DNA of 64,000 nucleotides, taken from the NCBI GenBank assembly GCA_036346375.1, contig CM070520.1, positions 19,072,852-19,136,851 on the forward strand. The letters run 5' to 3'. This DNA comes from Guadua angustifolia (taxonomy: Eukaryota > Streptophyta > Magnoliopsida > Poales > Poaceae). Each line of letters begins with the position of its first letter. Position 1 is the first letter of the stretch. Made by a program: the position numbers and the translations under genes. This document shows, in pieces, positions 43,880 through 54,504 of this stretch. A model generated the notes under the pieces. It was not told the DNA's origin and did no database searches. It worked only from the letters and a program-made list of their open reading frames with translations.

Positions 43880-44191
43880 TTTTAGTAGTCGGACTATCGG
43901 TGACGGTTCTAACCAAAAACCGCCATCGATAGTACTAATCTAATGGCGGTTTTGGTTAGAACCGTCATCGATAACAAAATATCGATGGCGGTTCTATCCA
44001 AAAACCACCACCGATATTTTGTTATCAGTGACGGTTCTAACTAACAACCGCCACAAATAATGTTATCTGTGTCGTTTCTAGATCCGTCACTGATAATCCT
44101 CGATTATTAGTGGCACTAAATCTGTGGCGGTTCAAAAACCGTCACTGATGACAGTTATGAACCGCCACTGATGATCTTTTTCAAGGTAGTG
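43880..44191. repeat. CACTA right subterminal repeat array
   Basis: Units such as ATCGATGGCGGTTCTA and AACCGCCAYTGATGA alternate in orientation up to the CACTACCTTG terminus. They resemble the left array but are based on ATCGATGG as well as CTGTGGCGG. Confidence 0.8.
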
Positions 44192-44289
44192 TTTTTGAAA
44201 GATTCTAAGCCAAAGTTTAAACGAGTTTCAGATTTTAGAATTCAAGTTTCAACCAATCAGTTTCAACAAATTTCAACTAAACTTTTACG

Positions 44290-44883
44290 GGAGCCTGACC
44301 CGTACTGTTACCGTGAATTGTACGTATCTGCTCCCTTGAACGATCGGGGGCGTGAATCGCAAATTCAACAAGTTCATGATTTTTTTTGTACTGCAGCCAA
44401 CGGGATTAGAATGGCGCGCCGCTAATTATTCGGCTTAACCCTTCTTGCATGCATTGCTCTTTGTTTGAGTTGATTTGTTGTGGTGTTATTTCATTGTTGT
44501 AGGCGCGTTCTAAACTTGGATGGGTGCTGGCTGGGAAAAAACTCTAAACATGTGGATGCACTTTCTTATGCTATGCATGATTCTAGGTTCCAATCTACCA
44601 AGCTTTATGGCCTTCTGGCTCCTGATATACATTAACAATTAATGTTATGTTGTACACCAATGCTCACTATGTTTGTGGTTGACTAGAAGTCATTGGCTAT
44701 TACATTTAAGTGGTTGAAAGCATTTAGAGTTGGTATATATTTGAAGTGCATATAATTAAAAAAGGAATGATCTAATTGAATTGAAACTCCATATCAAGTT
44801 GATCCTCCTATGTCCTCTCTTCTATTATTGTTATCTTTGCCTTGTGGTTAGTCACTGTTTTTTTTTAGTGTCTTGATATATCC
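44290..44883. repeat. Segmental duplication, copy B, left piece
   Basis: This is the counterpart of 21018-21521 and 22704-22908, with no trace of the 1.16-kb retrocopy. It ends at the target site TATCC of a solo LTR. No gene is present. Confidence 0.8.
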
Positions 44884-45536
44884 TGTAATATCACATATGA
44901 AAATTCTTCGCCGCAGTTTTTTTCCCAATCGCAGGTGTTTTTTTTCCTCTCCCCACCCGGTTTTTCCTCTCCCTACCCGGTTTTCCTCCTCTCCCCACCC
45001 GGTTTGTTTTTCTTCCTCTTCCTCCCCACCCGATAGAAGCAAGAGCAGCAGCCTCCCCCACTTTGGGCGCCTCCTCTCCTGCATTTGGGCGCCTCCTCCA
45101 AGACCTCCTGCACCAGGGCGCCTCCTCCTCCCTCTTGGGCCAGCTGCACAGCCCCCTCAAGCTCCTCCTCCAGGGCAGCAAGCTGCAAGCCCTCAAGCCT
45201 CCCTCCCAACCGAGTTCTTCCTCTCCCTTGAAGGTAAAGCTCCTAGGTTGATTTTGTTTGAGTGGTTTCCTGGTTTTGGGAAGGAGCTCCCACAGTTTTG
45301 GGCATTTTTGGGTTGGGGGATTTGGGGATTTTGGTGGGAGAGGTTGTTCTAGGGTTTGGGGGTGTGCTGTCATTTTCGAGCAGATTCGTCAGCCATTTTG
45401 TAGCAGCGATTTGGGCAAGTTAAAATCATTTTCTGAGTATTTGGCTATAGAGAAAGTTGTAGATCATCGAATCCTCTTTAATTTGAGTACAAGAACACTA
45501 AAATCCGATCAGCCAATTAAAAGGTATGCCATTTTT

Positions 45537-46080
45537 ACTGCTTACTGTTCTGAAATTACTGAAATCTGAAGCTGAAACTTAACCTGTTGTTTAGAATTGC
45601 TTAGAGACCGAATTAGACTTTCTCATTGCCTGGAAAGTTGTGGGAAATTTCTTTTAGATTGATAAAATGTCATCATTTGCTTGATTCCATTCGGTATAGC
45701 ATTTATTATGAGTTAAACACTGCTTACTGTTCTGAAATTACTGAAATCTGAAGCTAAAACTTAACCTGTTGTTTAGAATTGCTTAGAGGCCGAATTAGAC
45801 TTTCTCATTGCCTGGAAAGTTGTGGGAAATTTCTTGTAGATTGATAAAATGTCATCAATTGCTTGATTCCATTCAGTATAGCATTTGTTATGAGTTAAAC
45901 ACTGCTTGCTGTTCTGAAATTACTGAAATCTGAAGCTGAAACTTAACCTGTTGATTAGAAATATATAGACTCCGAATTAGAATATTCCATTGCCTGGAAA
46001 GTTGTGGGAAATTTCGTGTAGATTGTGAAACTGCTATCATTTACTTGATTTGGATGAGTATAGCATTTCTTATGAGGTGT
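45537..46080 (+). repeat. Three 181-bp tandem repeats in the solo LTR
   Basis: ACTGCTTRCTGTTCTGAAAT begins units at about 45537, 45718 and 45900. Each has TCATTGCCTGGAAAGTTGTG-like sequence. The third is the most diverged. Confidence 0.85.
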
Positions 46081-46895
46081 CGAAACTGACTATCTCCTGA
46101 GCAACCCGAGTTGAGAGCAAAGTCAGTTTCAGGGTGTCTTTTGCATTGTGGTTGCTGTTCTGGCTTGGTTTGAGATGTATGTAATTATTTGCAGGTGTTG
46201 TAAATCCAGGAGCGAGTTTAGCCTCTAATCACTTTGCACCTCGAGAGTTAAAAGCAAGTGCATTCCCTAGATTGCGGCTATGAGGATTAAACGATTGTTT
46301 GCTCTTAGCGTAAGTAATTGTCGATGCATACGCAAGAGGTAAGCCTTGCTTGGCTATAACTAGAAAGTGCTCCCTCTTATGAAAATGTCTATGATGATTA
46401 AAAGTTTAAGGGAATTGATGCAAGTACACCGTGTTATTGAGTGTGGATGTGTGTTCATATGTGATGCTCCTTAGTTTAATTGTTGCTCTGTTAATTAGAT
46501 GAACTCTAAGTGAGACCGAGCTTTTAGTAAGGTTGATTATAGTGAGTAGATTGTTCGAGTGATTGGGACTAACATGGGTTTGGTTCAAACGGTTAAGTCC
46601 TTTATAAAGATAGTATACGTGAGCATTTAACTGCAAGTGTATTGTGTGAACATGGTTCGGTGGCCGTAGGATGTGGTTGCATGATAGAAACGCTGTCATG
46701 AGTTGACATGCCTTACGGTTGAATCTGCTTGTACAAGTACCGCTAGTGACTTAGGAATGTAAGAATTGGCTATGTGTGTGTATGTGGATATGGTATGTTT
46801 GTGTATGCATTGAATGAAAAGTTGCATTTTATTCATGAAAATTGCATTTGTGCATTCATAATGGAAGAGGCGACCCATCTTGATCACGGGCCTCT

Positions 46896-47001
46896 GTGTT
46901 CACACGTAGTGAACACGAAAGTCCTACCTCATAGTCCCATTCATCGAGGTGAATGGGAGCGAGACAAGAAGAGTAGGCACCTTCCATCTACGGATGGAAG
47001 G
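46896..47001. repeat. Chain of three hairpins in the second solo LTR
   Basis: Inverted repeats 46896-46903 with 46909-46916 (GTGTTCAC), 46935-46943 with 46950-46958 (TCCCATTCA) and 46980-46988 with 46993-47001 (CCTTCCATC) have 4-6-base loops. The order is the inverse of the set at 36448-36552. Confidence 0.85.
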
Positions 47002-48110
47002 GACGTGAGGGTGCACAATCGACGGGTGGGCACCTGGCGATCTGCGACGTGCATGGAAATGAGCATTCATGTGCATTGCATCTTTCATAATGAGTGTTGT
47101 GGTAAATGGTGTGTCATTTGGATGGTGATTGTGGTAATTGAAGGTTGATTCGTGGACTCAACCCAAAAAGGGGAGATTGAATTGAATTTGATGAATTAAC
47201 GCATTTCCTTGTCTTGCTAATTATGTTGTATGAATATCGTGGAGTGAAGTCGAGTTATGAACTCAAATTCAATTGATGAAAATGGTTTGAGTTGCAACAA
47301 GGGGTAGTTAAGTCGGGAGACGTTGGATTTAGAGTCAAGTAATGTTTCTTTGGCGTTGAATGGTTTTATTATCAAGTTTATTACTTATTTGCGATGAATT
47401 TTGGTTTAGTCAAGTTTTGTTTTAAATGGGTACAAATGCGTATTTTTCGGATGTTGCTTCCTTTGTATTACTTGCTCTTATGGTCAAGTTCTTGTTTTAC
47501 TTACGATAAACTGGAATTGTTACGCTTGTGTACTTTGCTGAGTCTTGGACTCACGCTTGTTGTTTCTTGTTTTAAGTACCTTGAAGCTGACTCGCCGGGA
47601 TGGGAGTAGAGCACGTGCACGACTTCGGTCACCTTCAACCAATTCAATCATTTCGATTAATTCTGGTTGTAACTAATGAGATAGTATTGTGTAGATCGTC
47701 GTTGTGTTGTTGGTTAAGTGCGGTTGGATATTTGATTGATTATCTAAGGACCTGTTAGAATGTTTCCTTCTGCTTTTGAGTGGTTGATATATCTTATACC
47801 ATTATTGTTTCTTTTGCTCGCCGAGTGGATGTCCTCTGTTCTAGAGAGGTCATGCCGAAATTTTGTAAATTTCTTGACTTAGCTTTAATCTGATTTAGAG
47901 AGGTTCAAGGTCGATTTCAATCTTTTAGTAATGGTAAAAGGTTTAATGTTTCATTGTTGAGTTATTAGTTCAATTGGATTTCGTTGTCAAGTTTTATTTC
48001 TTGGGTCTTGATGGATGACACTTTGGACCAAGCATGATTCCGGAGTGTTGTAAGCGTCATTTAGGGTTTTTGGGTAGCATTCGCGGTGCGTTTGGCGCCG
48101 GGGTGTTACA

Positions 48111-48225
48111 TATCCAGTTAGCTATAGATGAATCTATATATGTAAAAGTTTTGAGTGTTTCAGGAACTTTTATAACATCAATTGCTTGTTACTGGAAATA
48201 TTTCTAAATGGATTATTGCAGTTAA
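48111..48225. repeat. Segmental duplication, copy B, right piece
   Basis: It continues copy A from 22905 to about 23025 (ATCCAGTTAGCTATAGATGA, TTGAGTGTTTCAG). Similarity then stops and AT-rich DNA begins, so the DUF6598 relic is not repeated here. Confidence 0.8.
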
Positions 48226-50385
48226 TGGTAACATCGCAAAATTTTCAAAAATAGTAAAAATGAAAATTTAGAGTTTTAAAATGAAATTGAGTAAACATTT
48301 CAACTGAAACCAAGTTTTTTTACTTTAAACATCATCTTTTACTTTATTTTCTAGTATTTCAACCTAAAAGAAAAAGAACAAATTACCAAATTAAAACTGT
48401 TCACCCAAAATAAATAAACCTTGAAAATAAGTTGAAAAAGTAATATTATTTTGAATTCCCATCTTTTCTGAAACTTTTTCCAATCTTATAAATTATTCTT
48501 GGTTTTTGACTTTAAAAGAAAAAATCAATCGATGAAATTAGCAAAATAGTAAAGGTAAAAAGGTGAAAAGATAAAAGTAAAAAGCCAGCAAAAATGCCAT
48601 TAAACTTTGGAAATTCTCCATCACATCATTTCAGCTGTAAAAAGATTTTTAATGAGTTAGGTAAAGAAGTAAATAGTGAAGTGACATGTTTTAACTTCAA
48701 ATTAATGGCATGACAGATTTTTACAAAATTAATCATAGCTTGTCTCTAGTTAAGAATTTTACCATGTCTTCCTAATAATAGTATTAACATCTGGTAAAAA
48801 TACCAAAAATTAACATTTAAATTTAGCACCTTTTAAAATTCAAACATAGAAATCACAAAAATATAAAATCTACAATGTCAAATTAATAGAAAATAAATAT
48901 GCAAGATGCTGATCTGTAAATTTTACAAAAAAAATTTAAGCCCGTACCAAACTCCGCAAAAAAAAAAAGTTTAAAAATTGTTGAATCCATCTTCACTCTC
49001 AAATAAAATAAAAATGTAGTGAACAAATAAAGCAACAACATTGTCGAATTTTAATAAAGTAAAAATATATATTTTGAATTTGAATATAATTATTTCTGAG
49101 TTTTTTGATATTATTGGTTTTATTTGGATTTCTTTGGATTTTTGTATTGTGGGAAAAATCAAATAAAAGAGAAATGGGCAATGAAAAAGAGAAAAAGGTA
49201 AAAAGGTAAAAGAAAATATTTGAAAATTTTACCATGAGAACCCTGAGCATGCAAGTAAACCATTTTAGCCAGCAAATGAAATTTTATGCATGGAGAAATG
49301 AAGAGGTAAATAAAAGAGTAACTTTTAACTAAAAATAATGTATTGTCAGAATTAATATAATATTCTCGAATCTTATATGGAGCTGTAAAATTATCATGAA
49401 AATTTAAATACAATTAATACCTCTGGTAAAAATATCATAAATTAATAATGTCGTTTAGGACTTTTCCAAATTTAAAACCAAAACTATGAAAATCTGAAAA
49501 TTGGAATGCCAGAATTATTATAAAATAAATACATAATATTTTAACTTTAAAATTTTATGGGATCACTATTTTCTTTCTTTTAACTCATTTTAAAAATTTT
49601 AAAAATAAATAATATCGTTTACACCTGTAAATAAATCAAAAACTGAAAAGACAATTTTGAGCAGTTGTCAATATCAGAATTTTTAATAAAACCATGTAGA
49701 ACTTTTTGACTCAAAAATTTTACTAGAAGTCGTGCACTGCCTGGAGACCATATTAAAAAAAGTTTAGAAATATTTTAGCTTCGATTATGGATTTTGCACT
49801 ACCCTAAATATTCAAAAATGGTTTGAAAAATAGTTAATTTGAGGAATTATTATATGAAAACTACAGTGGAGAATTGAGCGAGACCAAAGAAAATGGAAAC
49901 TACATACCTTAGTCTCTCTACACAAAAATTTCTAGAAAATTTTGAAAGAGATAAAGATTATTTTTGAACCAATTCAACTCACGGAAAAAAACTAGCAGAT
50001 ACATGTACAAAGTGTGCAGCCAACTTCTAGTCGTCCAATCACTGCACTGTAGCTTCTTCTTTCCACGGCAGCAAACAGCGACATTATGGCTTCGGTCATT
50101 CAGCGCTTCGCCTTGGCTCTCCCGATTCATCCCCTCATCTGACTCTGCTCGATCCAGTTCAACGCATCAGCACCGCCCACGCTTGATCATTGCCACGTTT
50201 GTCTCGTCCGAGCGAGCACAGCCAAGTTGTGAGCTGCACTGGAGCCATTCATGGCGACTGGACCTTGGCCATTCCACACCTTGCCTTGGCCTTTCCCCGA
50301 AGCTTCCTTGTGCTTGCCTGGACAGTGCCGCGACAGGAGAAACTCCAGTAAAACGCTGCCACGGCAAGCTTCAGGCAACGCAGGG
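48226..50385. repeat. AT-rich LTR-like repeat DNA
   Basis: No gene is supported. Parts at about 48590-48900 and 49220-49560 are diverged copies of each other (GCCAGCAAA, TCTGGTAAAAATA, AATTAATA phrases). From 50000 to 50385 the DNA becomes GC-richer and resembles an LTR leader; frames there lack domains. It is probably a decayed long LTR or its flank, but no ends were found. Confidence 0.4.
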
Positions 50386-51284
50386 CCAGGGATTTTTGTT
50401 TCGGTCCAGGAAAATTTTCGCCCCCCAGCGAAATTACCAAAATTTCGTGAAATTTCAGATAAGTTTCGTTCAAATTTGTTCAAATTTCAAACAGGAAAAT
50501 CGAAAAAAAAACAAAAAAAATGGACGAAATTCCGGCGAAATTCTGGACAAAAATATCAAACTGCATCAAATCAAAATTCCTGGATCAAAATAAGTCCATA
50601 TAAGTTCACATATAAGTTCATAACTGTCCATATAAGTTCATATCAAAATAAGTCCATATAAGTTCACAACTGTCCATATAAGTTCATATCAAAAACTAAC
50701 CAAACTGCAGCAAATAAGTCTATATAAGTTCACATCCATATGGCCAAATTATAATAAGTCCACAGTCCAAATTACAATAAGTCCACAGTCCAAATTACAA
50801 TAAGCCATATATAAGTTCACATCCATATGGCCAAATTACAAGAAATCCACAGTACATATGGCCAAATTACAAAAGTCCACAGTCCAAATTACAATAAGAC
50901 CAATTACTAAAACTGCAACCTGAACGCCGATTATAATTGACGATCTTGAACCTGAAAAGTGATTTGAACATGACCTGCAAAATAACTCATCGAGCACTTC
51001 AAAAAACAAGAACCTTCCTTAATATGCCACCTCATACGCACGTAAAAACAGACAGTTTATCCATCGAAAGATGATATTTGCTAACTATAAATATTCTTAA
51101 AACGCGATATGGATTGTGGGTCTACATATTTTTGCATGCAAGTATGTAGGAAAAAGGAGTGGTTATCAAGCAATTTAGCTTTACTTTGCAAGAAATAACT
51201 CTAAAAGCTCCAATTAAATCGGTGTTACCAATCCATAAATCAAGACAATAGTACAAAATCAGCACATAAATAGTCAACAAATTA
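50386..51284. repeat. AAATTTCG motifs, then a TCCATATAAGTTCA minisatellite
   Basis: At 50386-50560 the GAAATTTCG motifs of the repeat family seen in the first 14 kb recur. From about 50585 to 50900 the units AAGTCCATATAAGTTCACAT and CCACAGTCCAAATTACAATA are repeated many times in mixed order. From 50900 on there is no feature until the hAT gene's end. This could be the 3' end of the hAT element. Confidence 0.5.
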
Positions 51285-54200
51285 CCATTGTTCGGTCTTC
51301 TACATGGTTAGGATCGTCAATTTGCTTTTGCTCTCTTCTGCTATGAGGTTGCGTCGATTGCATGAGGTTGTTGACATTCTTCATCTTCCTAATTGAATTT
51401 CTCTTTTTTGTAGCATTTTGAACTTCCTGCCGTTCTGCAGATTTCTGAACATCTTGCTCTTGTGTACATTCTTGAACCTCCTCTTCTGCAAATGGTCAAT
51501 GGTCACATAAATAATTTTTCCAAAATGTAGACACAAAATAAAAAAGCACATAAGTAATTACCATAATTTTCATAGTCTTCTCCATGGTGAGCATCACTAG
51601 CTGAGCTACTGTTACTAGACTCAAGATTAGAAGGGATATTTGTTGGGGTGTCACTACTTTCGCTCTCCAATTCATCTTCTCCATCCACTAGCGACCTCTT
51701 CCCTTTAGCCTTCTTCTTCCTTGCCTCACTAGCAAGCTTTCTCTTCCTCATTCGAGCACACAATTGCTTAAGATTTATCTCATCCTCTCCATCAGATGAT
51801 TTATTAAGCCATTCCATGATTGGGTTTTCTTGATCAAACAAGGCAGCATCAATGTTTATTGAACATGGATCAATGTCTTTATCTTCACATTTGTCACCTC
51901 TTTCTATTTCTTCTTGTTTGAGACGTAGCTTCAAATTATAGCACACATATACTAGCTCTCTTAGCTTTTCATAACCTAGCTTGTTTCTCACCTTCGTATG
52001 GACCAATGCGAATGCACTCCAATTTCTTTCACAGCCACTAGACGAGATGCATTGCGACACAATGCGTATAGCATACTTCTGTAACTCCTTTGCTTCTCCC
52101 CCAAACATTAGCCACCAGTTGGCTACAAAGGTAGAAATGCAAAGATTTGTCATGGACATTAATGGAAATTTGATAGTGCTCACAAGTCACAACTCATATA
52201 TATACACTTACTTGCTGTATAATGCCCTGCTGCCTTGCGTGCCATGATCCCACCAAACTTCCCTCGAAAGGATTTGTATGACTCAAATTCCAAAAGGGCT
52301 TGTAAACCACTATCTATTGAGTCTTGGATCCTTTCAATTGCCCCTTGGAGTGCATTACAGTGGTCGTAGTTATCACTTAGGTGCAGCACATAATGTCCCA
52401 CTGGATCAAGAACAGCAGCTACAAGTAGAGAGAAGATAACATAATTTTGTTTCGTGCATTAGGATGGAAAGTATATAATAGAAAATATAAAATTGTTCGA
52501 CTTTTGAACTTACCAGCAACCACCAAAGTGTTATCATAGAGATATCGAACCCTCTCGGAAACTTTTGTCATGTATTTGTTATACTCTAATGATTCAGCAC
52601 CAAGATTGATTTCCAACTCCTTAATAGCACAAACCATCTTTGGCATAAAACCAAATAGTGTCCCATTATCTTCATCAGCATATCTTAAGACAACATGTAG
52701 TGGCCCAATTGTATCAAGAATTTTCTTGAGTGAATCCCACCAATAGCTGCTTGTCAAGCAATCATCAACAAATGCATACTCAGGATCATTTCTCCAATCA
52801 TTGTCCTTCCACTCGTCAGACACCATCCATTTTCGAAACTTGTCTTTTCTTTCCCAAAAACTTTGAAGGAACATGAAGACACTTCCAAATCGAGTGGAAT
52901 TTGGTCAAGCCAATTCTCCACCAATATTCTTTTTCATCTCATTATGCAACCTGTTATGGCTATAGAAGAACTTGGCAATCCTTCTGACACCTTCCACAAC
53001 ATCATCAATCTCTGGGAATTTTGCTATGTCCTTCAACATGAGGTTGACGGTGTGAGCAGTACATGGCTGCCATACAATGTGGTTGTACTCGGTAATAACA
53101 GCGGCACATGCTTTTTTGTAGTTCGAACCATTGTCTGTCACAATTTGCACAATAGACTTGTGCCCAATGTCATCTACCATCTCCTTGATCTCTCTAAACA
53201 GAAAGCCTACATGGCATAAAAACAACCAAGACAACATAAATTAGAAAGTGCATATAACATGGTTTTAAAGAGGACATCAAATATGCAATACAAATTTTAG
53301 TATCTTCTCACTAGTTACTACTTGCATTCTGGATTTGACCAGTTGCATTTATAGCCTTATGGAAAAACATGCGCCCATTGCAATACACCATGAAATTGAT
53401 AATGCTCATCGAGGTGGGGCCTGTCCATGAGTCACACATAAGTGTAACACCATACTGATTCCATTCTTTCTTGAACTGCTCCACCATCAGCTTCACATCT
53501 TTATAATTTGCTTCTAAGTATGGGCCATCAATGTCACTCCCCTTGAACAACTGCCTCGTCGTACCTAGCTGCTGAGTCAACCTCATTGGTGCTCGATAGT
53601 ACGGACAATTAGCTTTTGTTCTTGCAATGTCATTTGCATGGAACCATTTTGCCCAAGCTTGACCAAGCATTTCCATGGTGCCCTTGTTTAGAGCTGTGTC
53701 CATTCTAGGCTGGATAGATCCTCTACCAGCACCGAATAGATCTCTTGATTCAATCGGTCCACTAGTGCTGCTAGCCCTTGACCTTGAATTCCGATACAAC
53801 CCGCTATTGCCAATAGAACTACCATGAGCACTCCCAGATCCATGCTCATAAGTGGAACCCCTCCTTTGCACAGACTGTGATACTCACAATCTCTTATTGA
53901 TCGATCCATGGCCAATCGTACTTGCTTCTCCTCATCACTAGGCACTAACTCATACTCATCACCCGGATCTCCACCAATCTCACGAAGAATATTATTTTCC
54001 AACCTTTGTTTTGCCTTCCTAGATTCATTTCTCTTCCTCTTCCCCAACGTGTGGCTTTCCCTCATAGCACTTCTGACCTGACTTGACACCTTCATACAAA
54101 AGGACACATCCCCTGTTATACCACCTAAATGCTCCCTAAGTCAGGTTGCACCTCCAGATTTTCCAATACGCCCACAAAACCCACACTTGAAGCCTTGGTT

Positions 54201-54504
54201 TACTTTGAAGCCATGATTCCATACATTATTTATGTTTCCATCATTTTCTTGACCACGTCCTCCTACAATGCAAGTAAAAAATATAATTGTCCAAGGCCTT
54301 TCAAGTAAAGAGTAAGGACTACACATTTCAGTCAAGAACAAATATGAACATATTACCAAACATGGCGACACCAACATCTCGAGTACCATCTACGTCAAAG
54401 GGCGTGGCTTGACTACCATCACCTGTTCCCCCGCAACTAACATTAGCACCACTACCATTGGCATCACTAGCTCCGCCACAACCAGTGCCTTCACCTCTAA
54501 CCAT
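51285..54504 (-). pseudogene. hAT transposase (BED, DUF659, dimerisation domain), decayed
   Basis: The first exon starts at 54504 (MVRGEGTGCGGASDANGSG). The next has a BED zinc finger (CGFCGRIGKSGGAT, stop, LREHLGG). Then come a KRKRNE basic segment, LGQAWAKWFHANDIA, the DUF659 core (LMCDSWTGPTSMSIINFMV; VTDNGSNYKKA; WQPCTAHTVNLMLKDIAK), and near the end the hAT dimerisation region (CISSSGCERNWSAFALVHTK). The TGA at 54141-54143 in the finger could have come from CGA by deamination. A frameshift lies near 53875. Introns are AT-rich. This DUF659-type hAT family is common in grasses. Terminal repeats were not found. Confidence 0.85.

Larger units (their letters stand above)
28614..44191 (+). mobile_element. 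CACTA (En/Spm) transposon, 15.6 kb, TSD TTT, with nested LTR and captured genes
   Basis: The left end is TACTACTACAAAAC (first C of CACTA changed to T) and the right end, inverted, is CACTACCTTGAAAAAG; about 16 of 26 positions agree. TTT flanks both ends (28611-28613 and 44192-44194), matching the 3-bp duplication of CACTA elements. Both ends carry clustered GGCGGTT/AACCGCC subterminal repeats. Inside, on the plus strand, lie a TNP2-type transposase relic, a second transposon ORF split by a solo LTR, a Ulp1-like protease gene and three host-gene fragments. Without the nested LTR the element is about 11.9 kb. Confidence 0.82.
44884..48110 (+). mobile_element. Solo LTR, 3.2 kb, TSD TATCC
   Basis: The ends are TGTAATATCACATATG and CCGGGGTGTTACA. 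TATCC stands at 44879-44883 and 48111-48115. The duplicated copy A reads straight through at 22905 without it. It is in the same family as 35304-39000, in the opposite direction. Near its start lies a C/T-rich leader-like tract (44938-45235) followed by a GAAGGTAAAG donor-like site, so transcription probably begins in this part. The frames over that tract are not recognised proteins. Confidence 0.9.

Noticed and set aside
35304..48110. The two long TG..CA elements as the LTR pair of one retrotransposon
   Set aside because: They are in opposite orientation, have different target duplications (CTGGC and TATCC), and the sequence between them is CACTA and duplicated host DNA, not a gag-pol domain.
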